This document shows positions 8,089-16,277 of a stretch of 39,437 nt of DNA, in pieces. The DNA is taken from positions 1 through 39,437 of the forward strand of contig CACXDC010000042.1 of NCBI GenBank assembly GCA_902766365.1, written 5' to 3'. The notes below the pieces were generated by a model, which made no database searches, was not told the origin of the DNA, and saw only the letters and a list, made by a program, of their open reading frames with translations. The translations under genes were made by a program, and so were the position numbers. The stretch's first letter is position 1, and every line of letters starts with the position of its first letter. The stretch comes from an uncultured Lachnospiraceae bacterium (GTDB lineage Bacteria; Bacillota; Clostridia; Lachnospirales; Lachnospiraceae).

Positions 8089-8871
8089 TCAACCACCGAC
8101 GATCGTTGTCACATTGCTATGCAGGATCAGTCTTAAAATACCGCATAGAACCAGGTGACCCACATAGAACACATAGAAAAACCACTTCATCCATCTGGCT
8201 TTCCCTCTGGTTCCATTATAAAAATGCATAAATGGCCAGACAATGATGATACCAAACTGGATCAGGCCGTATACCACATCAATGCACAGGCACCAGACGA
8301 TAACATACATGGAAATATAGGCGACCATACCAAGCACCTGTTTTCTTAAGTTCCCTCTGTTCTGATATATATGCAGGGTACAGAGCACCGGGAAGCAGGA
8401 CCAGTCTGAAGGGAATGCCAGCAGGCACAGTACAAGCAATATTGCTGTCTTCTGCCAGTTTTTCAGTGGAAAGCTTCTTTTTTCATCATCATAAATATAC
8501 AGACCAATGGCTGCCAGAAAAAGCGGCCAGATCACACTGGTCTGGTTCAGCACGGAATCCCTGAACGGTATTGGTGAAATGCCGAAGCAGAAATTATAGG
8601 CAAAATGCGCCAGCACTGCGAAGATAAACAGTCTTTGCAGATACTTTCTGAAATTTCTGGTATAATGATATCCCTCTGCAACCATAAACCACATGGTTGG
8701 TGCCGCCAGTCTTCCGATCAGATGAATGCCCAGCAGCCACCATGCCTTATTATCATACCCTGGCCATATCGTAGCTGCCAGATGATCCATTGTCATGGCA
8801 ATAATTGCAAATATCTTAAGCTGGTTTCCTGAAAATCCGGAAAAGCCCTTTTCTCTGATTTCGTTTTCCAT
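8089..8871 (-). CDS. TraX family membrane protein
   Basis: The 260-residue, very hydrophobic protein begins with the TraX signature: GNQLKIFAIIAMTMDHLA, followed by a conserved RLAAPTMWFMVAEGYHYT segment. About eight membrane-spanning helices are apparent. TraX of the F plasmid acetylates pilin; chromosomal Bacillota homologues belong to the same acyltransferase-like family, but their substrates are generally unknown. The ATG at 8871 follows AAGGGGGATAT. A TATTATAAT sequence near 8881-8888 could be its -10. The gene stands alone between the repair operon and the fused MFS gene, and no conjugation genes are nearby, so a pilin role is unlikely. Confidence 0.85.
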   Translation of the reverse strand: MENEIREKGFSGFSGNQLKIFAIIAMTMDHLAATIWPGYDNKAWWLLGIHLIGRLAAPTMWFMVAEGYHYTRNFRKYLQRLFIFAVLAHFAYNFCFGISPIPFRDSVLNQTSVIWPLFLAAIGLYIYDDEKRSFPLKNWQKTAILLVLCLLAFPSDWSCFPVLCTLHIYQNRGNLRKQVLGMVAYISMYVIVWCLCIDVVYGLIQFGIIIVWPFMHFYNGTRGKARWMKWFFYVFYVGHLVLCGILRLILHSNVTTIVGG

Positions 8872-8923
8872 ATATCCCCCTTATTATAATAGGTACATTC
8901 TCTTTCTGCATACCCATCTCAAA

Positions 8924-8978
8924 ATCTCAGCCGCAGCTGATGCCATGCTGCATTTCCGTGAGTCAATTTATCTGAGAT
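8924..8978 (-). terminator. Possible terminator of the fused MFS gene
   Basis: An outer stem (ATCTCAG 8924-8930 with CTGAGAT 8972-8978) encloses an inner stem (GCAGC 8933-8937 with GCTGC 8947-8951). On the minus strand it is followed only by TTTTG. It begins about 10 bp after the stop of the MFS/spermidine-synthase-like gene. The short T-run makes this tentative. Confidence 0.4.
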
Positions 8979-8988
8979 CCCCTCATTT

Positions 8989-10596
8989 TCAAAGCAGATC
9001 GATCAGGCCCCGTATTCCTTTCTCCTGATAAATGGTCTTGTAATAGGACACCTCGTTCTGGATCAGTTCATCGATCATGCGTATTCCAAGAAGCTCTACC
9101 GGTGCCTTATCATCCGTCATGATGTGACCACCTGCTTCGTAAGTCTCCAGATGATCCCCGATCCTTCCCATCATGGCTGTCAGATCACCATCCTGCTCCA
9201 GTGCTACATTGAGCCTATAGGTTTGCAGCATATCCGCATTGTCAGAGGCAAACAGCTCCCGGTTTGTAGATCCGCTCACATCTACCGTGCAGACCTGATC
9301 AAACACCTCAGAAATAGTGTCTGCCAGATACTCGTTGATATTTCCCTCAGCACCACTGTGCATGTTCATATTGACGACCATGACACCATCATCCTTCAGG
9401 TGCTCCTTTACCATGGTAAAAAACTCCACGGTAGACATCTGGAACGGTATGGTAATATCCTGATAAGCATCCACCATGATCACGTCATACTTTTCACTGA
9501 TCACATTCAGATATGCTCTTCCGTCATAGGTCGTGACTTCCACATCTTCCGGCAGTTCAAAGAACTTTCTGGCAAGCTTCGTGATCTTCTCATCAATCTC
9601 TACCCCTTTGATGGACGTATTGTTAAAATACCGCTCACACTGGGTAGCATAGGTCCCGGTTCCATTTCCAAGGATCAGGATATCCAGTCTGTCCTTTTCC
9701 TTCACACCTGCCATATAAGGGGCAGCCATGGCATAATCATAATACATACCGGTAAGCCCTTTATCCTTCAGGTACACCGACTGCACGCCGAACAGAACAT
9801 TGGTAGAAAGCACTACTTCCCTGTCATTTTCATATACCTGCAGATAATTGTAAATTGACTCCCCCTCATAGGTAAGATTGCTTTGCCAGAAAGCAAAGCT
9901 GTTGTTATGGCCAAGAAGGCAGCAGATCAGAAATATTACAATACTAATCGGCACCCTCCTGGCCCCGGTAAAATTTCCTCTGGTACTCACAAAATAAATA
10001 ACAGCCAGCAACAGCAAAATACCTGCAAAGATCAGAAATGTGATCGAGGTTCCCACTGCCGGGATACTGATAAAGGTCGGTACAAATGTCCCGATAATGC
10101 TTCCTATGGTATTGGAAGCATTCAGCTTTCCAACTACGCTTCCACTGTCATCCAGACTGTCCACTGAAAACTTTACCAAAGACGGTGTCACGGTTCCAAG
10201 CAGAAACAGCGGAAATACAAAGATCACCATGCATGCCACAAATCCGGCTATGATAAGGAAGTTACTGTTTACGGTAAAGATCAGCAGTGCTGATATTCCG
10301 ATAATGATATATTTGCCGACAACCGGTATGGCTGCGATCCACAATGCTGCGATGATAATACGTCCATAAAGTTTATCCGGATTCGGATCCTTATCGGCTG
10401 CCTTTCCTCCATACAGGTTGCCAAGCGCCATTGCGATCATGATCGTTCCTATAATGATCGTCCATACGATCTGGGAAGAGCTGAAATAGGGTGCCAGCAG
10501 TCTGCTTGCCCCAAGCTCTACTGCCATAACTGACATTCCTGCGAAAAATTCTGTCAGATACAGATATAGCCTGTTTTTCAAAATACTGTTCTTCAT
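8989..10596 (-). CDS. Fused MFS-like membrane / spermidine synthase-like protein
   Basis: The 535-residue protein has about seven hydrophobic helices in the first 210 residues, beginning FFAGMSVMAVELGASRLLAPYFSSS, which is typical of fused MFS/spermidine synthases. A soluble spermidine-synthase fold follows, with a nucleotide-binding glycine loop DILILGNGTGTY and an acidic VDAYQDITIPFQMSTVEFF segment. Such proteins may make or export polyamine-like compounds, but the propylamine-transfer residues cannot be confirmed by eye. The ATG at 10596 has only a loose GGAAAGGA site. The gene follows the damaged DUF1848 gene by 28 bp from its old stop and may have shared its transcript. Confidence 0.8.
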   Translation of the reverse strand: MKNSILKNRLYLYLTEFFAGMSVMAVELGASRLLAPYFSSSQIVWTIIIGTIMIAMALGNLYGGKAADKDPNPDKLYGRIIIAALWIAAIPVVGKYIIIGISALLIFTVNSNFLIIAGFVACMVIFVFPLFLLGTVTPSLVKFSVDSLDDSGSVVGKLNASNTIGSIIGTFVPTFISIPAVGTSITFLIFAGILLLLAVIYFVSTRGNFTGARRVPISIVIFLICCLLGHNNSFAFWQSNLTYEGESIYNYLQVYENDREVVLSTNVLFGVQSVYLKDKGLTGMYYDYAMAAPYMAGVKEKDRLDILILGNGTGTYATQCERYFNNTSIKGVEIDEKITKLARKFFELPEDVEVTTYDGRAYLNVISEKYDVIMVDAYQDITIPFQMSTVEFFTMVKEHLKDDGVMVVNMNMHSGAEGNINEYLADTISEVFDQVCTVDVSGSTNRELFASDNADMLQTYRLNVALEQDGDLTAMMGRIGDHLETYEAGGHIMTDDKAPVELLGIRMIDELIQNEVSYYKTIYQEKGIRGLIDLL

Positions 10597-10624
10597 TTCT
10601 GTCTGTTTTCCTTTCCTGCATAAA

Positions 10625-11343
10625 TCAGAGAAATAGTCTCATCTGGGTATCTTTAAAGCTCTTCTGCTGTGCCTCTTTCACATGATCTGTTTCCTTCAGA
10701 TGACCGATCAGAAGCGGTGAGTTCACAGACAGCTGCAGGCCTCTCTGGCGGTTTTCTTCTTTGGCACCTGCATTCCATTTGCTTCGGCAATCCCGGCAAA
10801 AGCTTCGATGATTCTCTCCTGTTCATCCCTGGTTACCCCTCTTGCCTCCCTGAAGTTCCGCTTTGTCTTTTCATAAAGATCCAGAAAGCTGACGACACAC
10901 TGACCAGTATATCCCCTGAGTTTTTCTGTCATTTCTGCGAAGCAGGAAATATGATAGTCCACAGAATACTTTTCCGTGATAAAAACTGGATCATAACGCC
11001 AGCTCATTTTCTCCCTACCTGTCATTTCCGATAACTGCCGGAAACTCTCAATTACCTTCTCTTTGGGCGGTACGAAAGGTTCTATCTCCCTGCCATAAGG
11101 CGTGATCGTAACAAACCAGAACATGTCATAAGTACTGAGACGTTCCAGCCTGCTTATCATCGGCTGCGGATTCTTCGTACAGAATACCAGCACATCCACC
11201 ACAGATGGATTCAGCACATATCTGGTCACCTGTTCTGGATAATAGGGATTCCGTACCATCACATAGCCTTCTTCGATCCTTTTGTAAAACCAGTCACTGA
11301 AATATGCCGGAATATCCGTCCTGCTGCCTGTATTCAGAATCAT
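10625..11343 (-). pseudogene. DUF1848 gene with internal deletion and frameshift
   Basis: The open frame from ATG at 11343 encodes 206 residues and stops at 10723. Its start (MILNTGSRTDIPAYFSDW), YPEQVTRYVLNPSVVDVLVFCTKNPQPM and SWRYDPVFI are DUF1848 hallmarks, but family members are usually near 280-300 residues and end in a cysteine-rich CxxxCxYCYA region. Here the frame breaks after AEANGMQ. In the next frame, from about 10783 to 10625, the expected family tail follows: NAG..ENRQRG, then NSPLLIGHLKETD, then KSFKDTQMRLF and a stop. Roughly 60-70 codons including the cysteine cluster appear deleted, with a frame change at the join. The truncated product is probably inactive. Confidence 0.75.
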
Positions 11344-11435
11344 GGTCTATTCCTTTCTGCCAGCAAAGATGCCATGCTATATCTTTTTAAAACCAGATTA
11401 CCGATTTTCCTGGATCCCCCTTTGGTTGAATCTGT

Positions 11436-11474
11436 AAAAAAGGCTCCCGGCGTTTTACACGGAGCCGGGAACCT
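11436..11474 (-). terminator. Rho-independent terminator of fucO
   Basis: Arms 11441-11451 and 11464-11474 (AGGTTCCCGGC with GCCGGGAGCCT on the minus strand) form an 11-bp GC-rich stem with one wobble pair, followed by six T. It lies 44 bp beyond the fucO stop. Confidence 0.9.
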
Positions 11475-11517
11475 TTCTGTCATTTCTGCTTCTGTCCATT
11501 CAGGACATTACATTTTC

Positions 11518-12663
11518 TTACATCAGCTTGCGGAACAGTGCTGTCAGATCTTCGATGCTGGCATCCTTCGGGTTACCCGGTGCACACGCATCTGCATGAG
11601 CGGATTCTGCAAGGAACGGAAGATCCTCCTCCTTCAGTGCTTCCAGTTTAGCCGGAATGCCTACGTCCTCAGAAAGCCTGCGTACAGCATCAACTGCTGC
11701 CTTGCGGTAGGTCTCCTGATCCATCTGATCTACGCCTTCAACACCCATGGCACGGGCAATTTCACGATATTTTTCGCCAGTGCAGTCTGCATTGTACTCC
11801 ATAACGATAGGAAGCATCATTGCACAGGCAACTCCATGAGGAGTATCATAAACAGCACCCAAAGTATGAGCCATGGAATGTGCGATCCCAAGTCCTACAT
11901 TGGAAAATCCCATACCTGCAATATACTGGCCAAGTGCCATACCTTCCCGTCCTTCTTTGGTATTGGCAACAGCGCCTCTTAAAGATCTTGAAATGATCTC
12001 GATTGCTTTCAGATGGAACATATCTGTCATTTCCCATGCTGCCTTTGTGGTATATCCTTCAATCGCATGAGTCAGGGCATCCATACCGGTAGATGCCGTC
12101 AGTCCCTTAGGCATGGAAGCCATCATTTCCGGGTCTACAACTGCGATGATCGGCATATCATGAGGATCTACACAGACAAACTTACGCTTGCGCTCTACAT
12201 CAGTAATAACATAGTTGATCGTAACCTCTGCTGCTGTACCTGCTGTGGTAGGAACTGCTATGATCGGGATGCAGGGCTTCTTTGTAGGTGCTACGCCCTC
12301 AAGGCTGCGTACATCTTCAAACTCCGGATTGGCAATGATGATACCGATCGCCTTGGAAGTATCCATTGAGGAGCCTCCGCCGATTGCAATAATATAGTCT
12401 GCTCCGGAAGCCTTAAAGGCTGCCACACCGTTCTTTACATTATCAATAGTAGGATTGGCCTTGATATCGGAATAGATCTCATAAGCCAGTCCTTCTTTTT
12501 CCAAAAGCTCTGTTACCTTTGCTGTCACTCCAAATTTGATCAGATCCGGGTCAGAACACACAAACGCCTTCTGAAAAGCATGTGCCTTTGCCTCATTTGC
12601 AATCTCTGCGATTGCCCCTGCTCCATGATAAGAGGTCTGATTCAGCATAATTCTGTTTGCCAT
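11518..12663 (-). CDS. fucO: Lactaldehyde reductase / 1,2-propanediol oxidoreductase
   Basis: The 381-residue iron-dependent (group III) alcohol dehydrogenase is very close to E. coli FucO throughout, including the start MANRIMLNQT, FVCVDPHDMP and GQYIAGMGFSNVGLGIAHSMAH. The NAD-binding motif GGGSSMD is at 95-101. The four Fe ligands of FucO (D196, H200, H263, H277) correspond to Asp195, His199, His262 and His276. It reduces L-lactaldehyde to 1,2-propanediol in anaerobic fucose or rhamnose breakdown. No fucose or rhamnose genes are adjacent. It is flanked by its own candidate promoter and a strong terminator, so it is probably monocistronic. Confidence 0.93.
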   Translation of the reverse strand: MANRIMLNQTSYHGAGAIAEIANEAKAHAFQKAFVCSDPDLIKFGVTAKVTELLEKEGLAYEIYSDIKANPTIDNVKNGVAAFKASGADYIIAIGGGSSMDTSKAIGIIIANPEFEDVRSLEGVAPTKKPCIPIIAVPTTAGTAAEVTINYVITDVERKRKFVCVDPHDMPIIAVVDPEMMASMPKGLTASTGMDALTHAIEGYTTKAAWEMTDMFHLKAIEIISRSLRGAVANTKEGREGMALGQYIAGMGFSNVGLGIAHSMAHTLGAVYDTPHGVACAMMLPIVMEYNADCTGEKYREIARAMGVEGVDQMDQETYRKAAVDAVRRLSEDVGIPAKLEALKEEDLPFLAESAHADACAPGNPKDASIEDLTALFRKLM

Positions 12664-12717
12664 AAGTAAAAAATCTCCTTTCTCTTCTTTGTGGTAAAAC
12701 CGTTACCTGCTGTTTTC

Positions 12718-12723
12718 ATTATA
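12718..12723 (-). promoter_or_regulatory. Candidate -10 element of fucO
   Basis: A perfect TATAAT lies on the minus strand about 55 bp before the fucO ATG. No convincing -35 is present, so an activator or a weak promoter is possible. A small hairpin (AGAGGA 12735-12740 with TCCTCT 12748-12753) immediately upstream directly follows the AIM24-family stop and may end that transcript weakly. Confidence 0.4.
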
Positions 12724-12753
12724 ATCGAAAATGCAGAGGAAAGGAAGTCCTCT

Positions 12754-13440
12754 TTAATTGGATGATCTTCCAGTCGGTATATAAGGAATGATCCTCTGTG
12801 CCAGTCCTGCTGCGCTCATGGTCTGCAGCCATACCTTCCCCGGTCCCTTCAATGTCGTAAGGAACAGTCCTTCCCCTCCAAACAGTATATTGGCAAAACC
12901 CTTTACCATTTCTGAAGAGTATTCCACGCTGGTTTCAAAAGCAGCTACATTGCCTGTATTGACCTTGATCACCTCTCCCGGTGCCAGTTCCCTTTCCACG
13001 ATCGTCCCATCCAGTTCCAAAAATGCCAGACCCTGGCCGGAATACTTCTGAAGGATAAAACCCTCACCACCGAAAAATCCCGCCTTTACACCGGTAACAT
13101 ATGCACTCACTGACACATTTTTTGTCGCACAGAGGAAAGCATTTTTCTGCGCAATGTATTCCTTTCCACTGCCTATCTCCAGCATTCTGATCTCTCCTGG
13201 AAAACTGGATGCCATGGTGATCTCTGCATTGTCATGCTGTGCCGCATAGGTTGCCAGAAAGAGGCTCTCTCCGGCGAACATCCTGCCAATACCGCCAAGC
13301 AGTCCGCCTTTCATATTGGTTTCCATGGAAAATCCTTCTGACATCCATATCATACCACCTGACTGGGTATAAATTTCTTCTCCCCTGTCAAGAGTCAAGG
13401 TTACTGCTGGCATAGGGGTTCCAAATATTCTGTAATGCAT
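12754..13440 (-). CDS. AIM24/TIGR00266 family protein
   Basis: The 228-residue protein shows the glycine-rich beta-structured pattern of the AIM24 (TIGR00266) family: GEEIYTQSGGMIWMSEGF near the start, a GGLLGGIGRMFAGESLFL segment and the ending GPGKVWLQTMSAAGLAQRI. The family is widespread, named from a yeast mitochondrial protein, and has no defined biochemical role in bacteria. It has no signal peptide and is probably cytosolic. The ATG at 13440 follows AAAAGGAGAAGAGT. A frameshifted small ORF ends 26 bp upstream in the same direction, so the two may once have formed a pair. Confidence 0.85.
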   Translation of the reverse strand: MHYRIFGTPMPAVTLTLDRGEEIYTQSGGMIWMSEGFSMETNMKGGLLGGIGRMFAGESLFLATYAAQHDNAEITMASSFPGEIRMLEIGSGKEYIAQKNAFLCATKNVSVSAYVTGVKAGFFGGEGFILQKYSGQGLAFLELDGTIVERELAPGEVIKVNTGNVAAFETSVEYSSEMVKGFANILFGGEGLFLTTLKGPGKVWLQTMSAAGLAQRIIPYIPTGRSSN

Positions 13441-13466
13441 ACTCTTCTCCTTTTACCTTCCTTCTT

Positions 13467-13632
13467 TTATTTTATTCCTTCCGGTGTCTTACGTGGGCAG
13501 CTTGCCTGACCATTCACAATGACAGTTACAGCATTTCCTCTATCCCGTACTTCTTTGCCATATTTCTCTTCCACATGCCGCCAGCTTCACATCATAGCCA
13601 GATAGTAAATTCAATAATCCATATCTCCCCAT
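13467..13632 (-). pseudogene. Small ORF split by a +1 frameshift, unknown function
   Basis: An ATG at 13632, preceded by AAGGA nine bases upstream, opens a 30-codon frame (MGRYGLLNLLSGYDVKLAA...) that stops at 13540. A second frame one base over is open from 13586 to a stop at 13467 and reads VEEKYGKEVRDRGNAVTV, then IVNGQASCPRKTPEGIK. Both pieces have coding-like composition. Skipping one base in 13542-13586 joins them into a protein of about 55 residues. I do not recognise the family. It could be a decayed gene, a programmed frameshift, a sequencing error or, less likely, chance. Confidence 0.45.
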
Positions 13633-13645
13633 TCTTTGTATTTCC

Positions 13646-13674
13646 TTACTTCTATTTTTCTGCTATTCTATAAA
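13646..13674 (+). promoter_or_regulatory. Weak candidate promoter of the DUF3783 gene
   Basis: TTACTT (13646-13651) and TATAAA (13669-13674) are separated by 17 bp. Transcription would start near 13681, giving a leader of about 60 nt. Both boxes deviate from consensus. Confidence 0.4.
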
Positions 13675-13742
13675 TAATGGAAGAGTTATAAATGATTCTT
13701 TTTCTCAACAACTGATTATCATGATTTAAAAGGAGTTTTCAA

Positions 13743-14132
13743 ATGTCATCTACTCAGGTTATTCTATTATATCATATAGAAAAAACAAAGGAAATGCAGA
13801 TCCGCCAGCTCTGTAAGAGGCTTTTTATCACAGTAAAAACCGTGCAGCGGACCGATTATTCCCAGTCACTTGGCTATCTTGCCGGCATAGAAGGTTTTGC
13901 AAGAAAAAATGCAGTCTATCTTGGCAATGAACTTCCTGCTGAGATGCTTGTCTTCTCCGGCATGACCTCTGAGCAGATTGATCTGTTCCTTGCTGAGTAC
14001 CGTAAAATGGGGATTTCTCCCATTGTCTGCAAAGCCGTTATCACACCCGTCAACATTTTCTGGGATGCAGGAAATCTTGCAGAAGAGCTATTAAAGGAGC
14101 ACCACCAGCTCCATAAGGATCCCGGTATCTGA
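13743..14132 (+). CDS. DUF3783 domain-containing protein
   Basis: The 129-residue cytosolic protein resembles the DUF3783 family of Clostridia: a start in QVILLYHI, then MLVFSGMTSEQIDLFLAEYRKMG, then an ending with VITPVNIFWDAGNLAEELLKEH. The second half is a small alpha/beta domain that in other members occurs near PBS lyase or restriction-like proteins. No function is established. The ATG has AAAAGGAG eight bases upstream. It is read in the same direction as the acyltransferase gene 132 bp later, but that gene has its own good promoter. Confidence 0.75.
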   Translation: MSSTQVILLYHIEKTKEMQIRQLCKRLFITVKTVQRTDYSQSLGYLAGIEGFARKNAVYLGNELPAEMLVFSGMTSEQIDLFLAEYRKMGISPIVCKAVITPVNIFWDAGNLAEELLKEHHQLHKDPGI

Positions 14133-14202
14133 AACAGACTGCATTCCCTTTCTGAGACACACTTCTTTATCCCCACACCATATCCGCGCTTTCAGTCGTT
14201 TC

Positions 14203-14231
14203 TTGAAAAGAAATGTCTGATATGGTATGAT
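14203..14231 (+). promoter_or_regulatory. Promoter of the acyltransferase gene
   Basis: TTGAAA (14203-14208) and TATGAT (14226-14231) are separated by exactly 17 bp. Transcription would begin near 14238, about 27 nt before the TTG start. Confidence 0.65.
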
Positions 14232-14264
14232 TTTCCCAGTACTAAATTTGAGGGGTGAAGTTTT

Positions 14265-14975
14265 TTGATCAGAATATGTTATGTAGTTGGTATCTCACTG
14301 CCATTCGTTATTTATTATCTTATCCGCATCAGCTATGTAGAACAGCACGGAGATAAATACACAGAAACTGTCCGATACCAGATTGCCCGCAATGCTATTT
14401 CCATCCTGAAATTCAATGGTATGATCCGGACCGATGTTTACGGTCTTGAAAATCTGCCAAAAGACGGCGGCTACGTTATGTACCCCAATCATCAGGGCAA
14501 ATACGACGTGCTTGGTATTATTTTCGCCCACGAAAAACCCTGCACCATGATGATCGATGACAAACGGGCCGATCTGCCACTGACTAAGGAATTTGTTTCT
14601 TTATTAAAGGGCAGCCGTCTTGACAAGACCGACATGAGAAAACAGGTGAACACCGTTCTTCAGGTCGCTTCCGAGGTCGCTTCCGGCAGAAGATATATCG
14701 TTTTCCCGGAAGGCGGCTATGACCACAATAAGAATGAAGTTCATGATTTTCTACCTGGAGCTTTTAAATGTGCCATGAAGGCCAGACGTCCTATTGTTCC
14801 TGTCGTTCTCATCGATTCCTACAAGGTCTTCGGTGTCAACAGCTTAAAGCCGGTACGCACACAGGTTCACTTCCTGAAGCCCATGTACTATGAAGATTAC
14901 AAGGATATGACCTCAAAGGAGATTTCTGATCTGACAAGAAACCAGATCATTTCTGTGATCCAGAAGGCTAGCTGA
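14265..14975 (+). CDS. plsC: 1-acyl-sn-glycerol-3-phosphate acyltransferase (PlsC type)
   Basis: The 236-residue protein has the PlsC catalytic motif NHQGKYD (His76 and Asp81 in HX4D) and the substrate-binding motif FPEGG (147-151). A hydrophobic N-terminal segment (about 7-22) would anchor it to the inner face of the membrane. It transfers an acyl chain to lysophosphatidic acid to make phosphatidic acid, or acts on a related lysophospholipid. The start is TTG at 14265, supported by AGGGGTGA about eight bases upstream and by the lack of a better in-frame start. It is monocistronic: promoter at 14203-14231, strong hairpin after the stop. Substrate specificity is not visible. Confidence 0.88.
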   Translation: MIRICYVVGISLPFVIYYLIRISYVEQHGDKYTETVRYQIARNAISILKFNGMIRTDVYGLENLPKDGGYVMYPNHQGKYDVLGIIFAHEKPCTMMIDDKRADLPLTKEFVSLLKGSRLDKTDMRKQVNTVLQVASEVASGRRYIVFPEGGYDHNKNEVHDFLPGAFKCAMKARRPIVPVVLIDSYKVFGVNSLKPVRTQVHFLKPMYYEDYKDMTSKEISDLTRNQIISVIQKAS

Positions 14976-14982
14976 TATTGCA

Positions 14983-15024
14983 AAGAACTCAGCCGATGCA
15001 GATAAACTGCAGGGCTGAGTTCTT
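14983..15024. terminator. Bidirectional terminator between plsC and the ABC transporter operon
   Basis: Perfect 12-bp arms AAGAACTCAGCC (14983-14994) and GGCTGAGTTCTT (15013-15024) enclose a further TGCAG/CTGCA pairing. On the plus strand it ends in TTCTTCTATTCC and on the minus strand in TTCTTTG. It lies 7 bp after the plsC stop and about 140 bp after the convergent ABC ATPase gene, so it may serve both. Confidence 0.8.
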
Positions 15025-15163
15025 CTATTCCTTGAATATCTAGTTCCACCACAAGGATTACACAATTTTTTATCATAAATATCTGCGTATTTTTCTGTTA
15101 AGGATTTTCTACAATTCTTTTTATATTTCTAGTAAGAAATATATGATTAAAAGGAGAAATCCT

Positions 15164-16273
15164 TTATAATATTTTTGTTTCAACCACCGATAACAATTCT
15201 TTTGTCTCTCCGTCAAAGAGGCATGCTTTCTCATGGCACAGACTGATCCGGATCTCTTCTCCTGTCCGATAATCAACACTGCCAAATACCACGGTACGCA
15301 TATCACTTCCCATGCACTCAATCACAAGTGTTGTCTCCATTCCATAAGGGAAAGAGGAAATTACTTTTGCCGAAATTTCGCCTTCTGCACTGACCTTCAC
15401 ATTTTCCGGTCTCACACCAAGAACAACCTTTCCTTCTTTCTTTAACAGCTTTCCGCCGTTCACCGGTGTCACCCCAAGCCGCACACCATTTCTGCTGACC
15501 ACCTGATCCTTCAGATCAAACTCTACAAAGTTCATAGAAGGATTTCCTACGAAATCTGCAACAAACATATTGACCGGCTCTGCATAAAGCTTCAGCGGCG
15601 GTGCATACTGCTGCATAACTGCCATATTCATCAGGCAGACATTGGTAGAAAGCGCCATAGCTTCCATCTGATCATGTGTAACATAAACAAAGGTTGCATT
15701 CGTTGTTCCATGCAGTCTTTTCAGCTCTGTTCTCATTTCCAGTCTGAGCTTTGCATCCAGATTGGAAAGTGGTTCATCCATCAAAAGGATCTGTGGACTG
15801 GTTGCCAGTGTTCTGGCAATCGCTACTCTCTGCTGCTGACCTCCTGAAAGCTCTGACGGATATCTGTCAAGATAAGTGGAAAGCTGCAATAACTCACAGA
15901 GTTCATTTACCTTTTTATCAATGTCAGCTTTTTTCCACTTCATATTCTCCAGACCAAATGCAATGTTTTTATAAACTGTCATATGCGGCCACAGAGCATA
16001 GTTCTGGAAAAGAAAACCAATTCCTCTATTATTAGGCGGGACGTCAATTCCCTTTTCTGCGGAAAAGACAAGCTTATCTCCAATCCAGATCTCACCTTCT
16101 GTCGGTGTTTCCAGGCCTGCGATCATTCTGAGGGTTGTCGTCTTTCCACATCCGGAAGGACCAAGCAGTGAAATAAAACTGTTTGCCGGGATCTCCAGAT
16201 TCAGGTGATCCACTGCTACCGATTTTCCAAATCTTTTTGTCACATTAATTAATCTGATACTGTTATCAGCCAT
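15164..16273 (-). CDS. ABC transporter ATP-binding protein, Fbp/Afu/Pot type
   Basis: The 369-residue ATPase has Walker A GPSGCGKT (38-45), the signature LSGGQQQR (142-149), Walker B LLMDEP (163-168) and the switch His200. A C-terminal TOBE-like regulatory domain follows (about 240-369). It energises import by the permease encoded 4 bp upstream. The family takes ferric iron, polyamines, aminoethylphosphonate or hexose phosphates, and sequence alone does not separate these. Co-transcription with two ketose-bisphosphate aldolases and an RpiR regulator favours phosphorylated sugars (inference). It is the last gene of the operon; a short hairpin (15150-15165) overlaps its stop. Confidence 0.88.
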   Translation of the reverse strand: MADNSIRLINVTKRFGKSVAVDHLNLEIPANSFISLLGPSGCGKTTTLRMIAGLETPTEGEIWIGDKLVFSAEKGIDVPPNNRGIGFLFQNYALWPHMTVYKNIAFGLENMKWKKADIDKKVNELCELLQLSTYLDRYPSELSGGQQQRVAIARTLATSPQILLMDEPLSNLDAKLRLEMRTELKRLHGTTNATFVYVTHDQMEAMALSTNVCLMNMAVMQQYAPPLKLYAEPVNMFVADFVGNPSMNFVEFDLKDQVVSRNGVRLGVTPVNGGKLLKKEGKVVLGVRPENVKVSAEGEISAKVISSFPYGMETTLVIECMGSDMRTVVFGSVDYRTGEEIRISLCHEKACLFDGETKELLSVVETKIL

Positions 16274-16277
16274 TTTT

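Larger units (their letters stand above)
13441..13742. other. Divergent spacer between AIM24 and DUF3783 genes
   Basis: This 302-bp stretch holds a frameshifted minus-strand small ORF (13467-13632) and a weak plus-strand promoter (13646-13674). I found no convincing minus-strand promoter for the AIM24 gene. Confidence 0.6.

Noticed and set aside
8089..8871. TraX as a sign of a conjugative element
   Set aside because: No relaxase, coupling protein or type IV secretion genes are near; TraX-like genes are common on Clostridia chromosomes.
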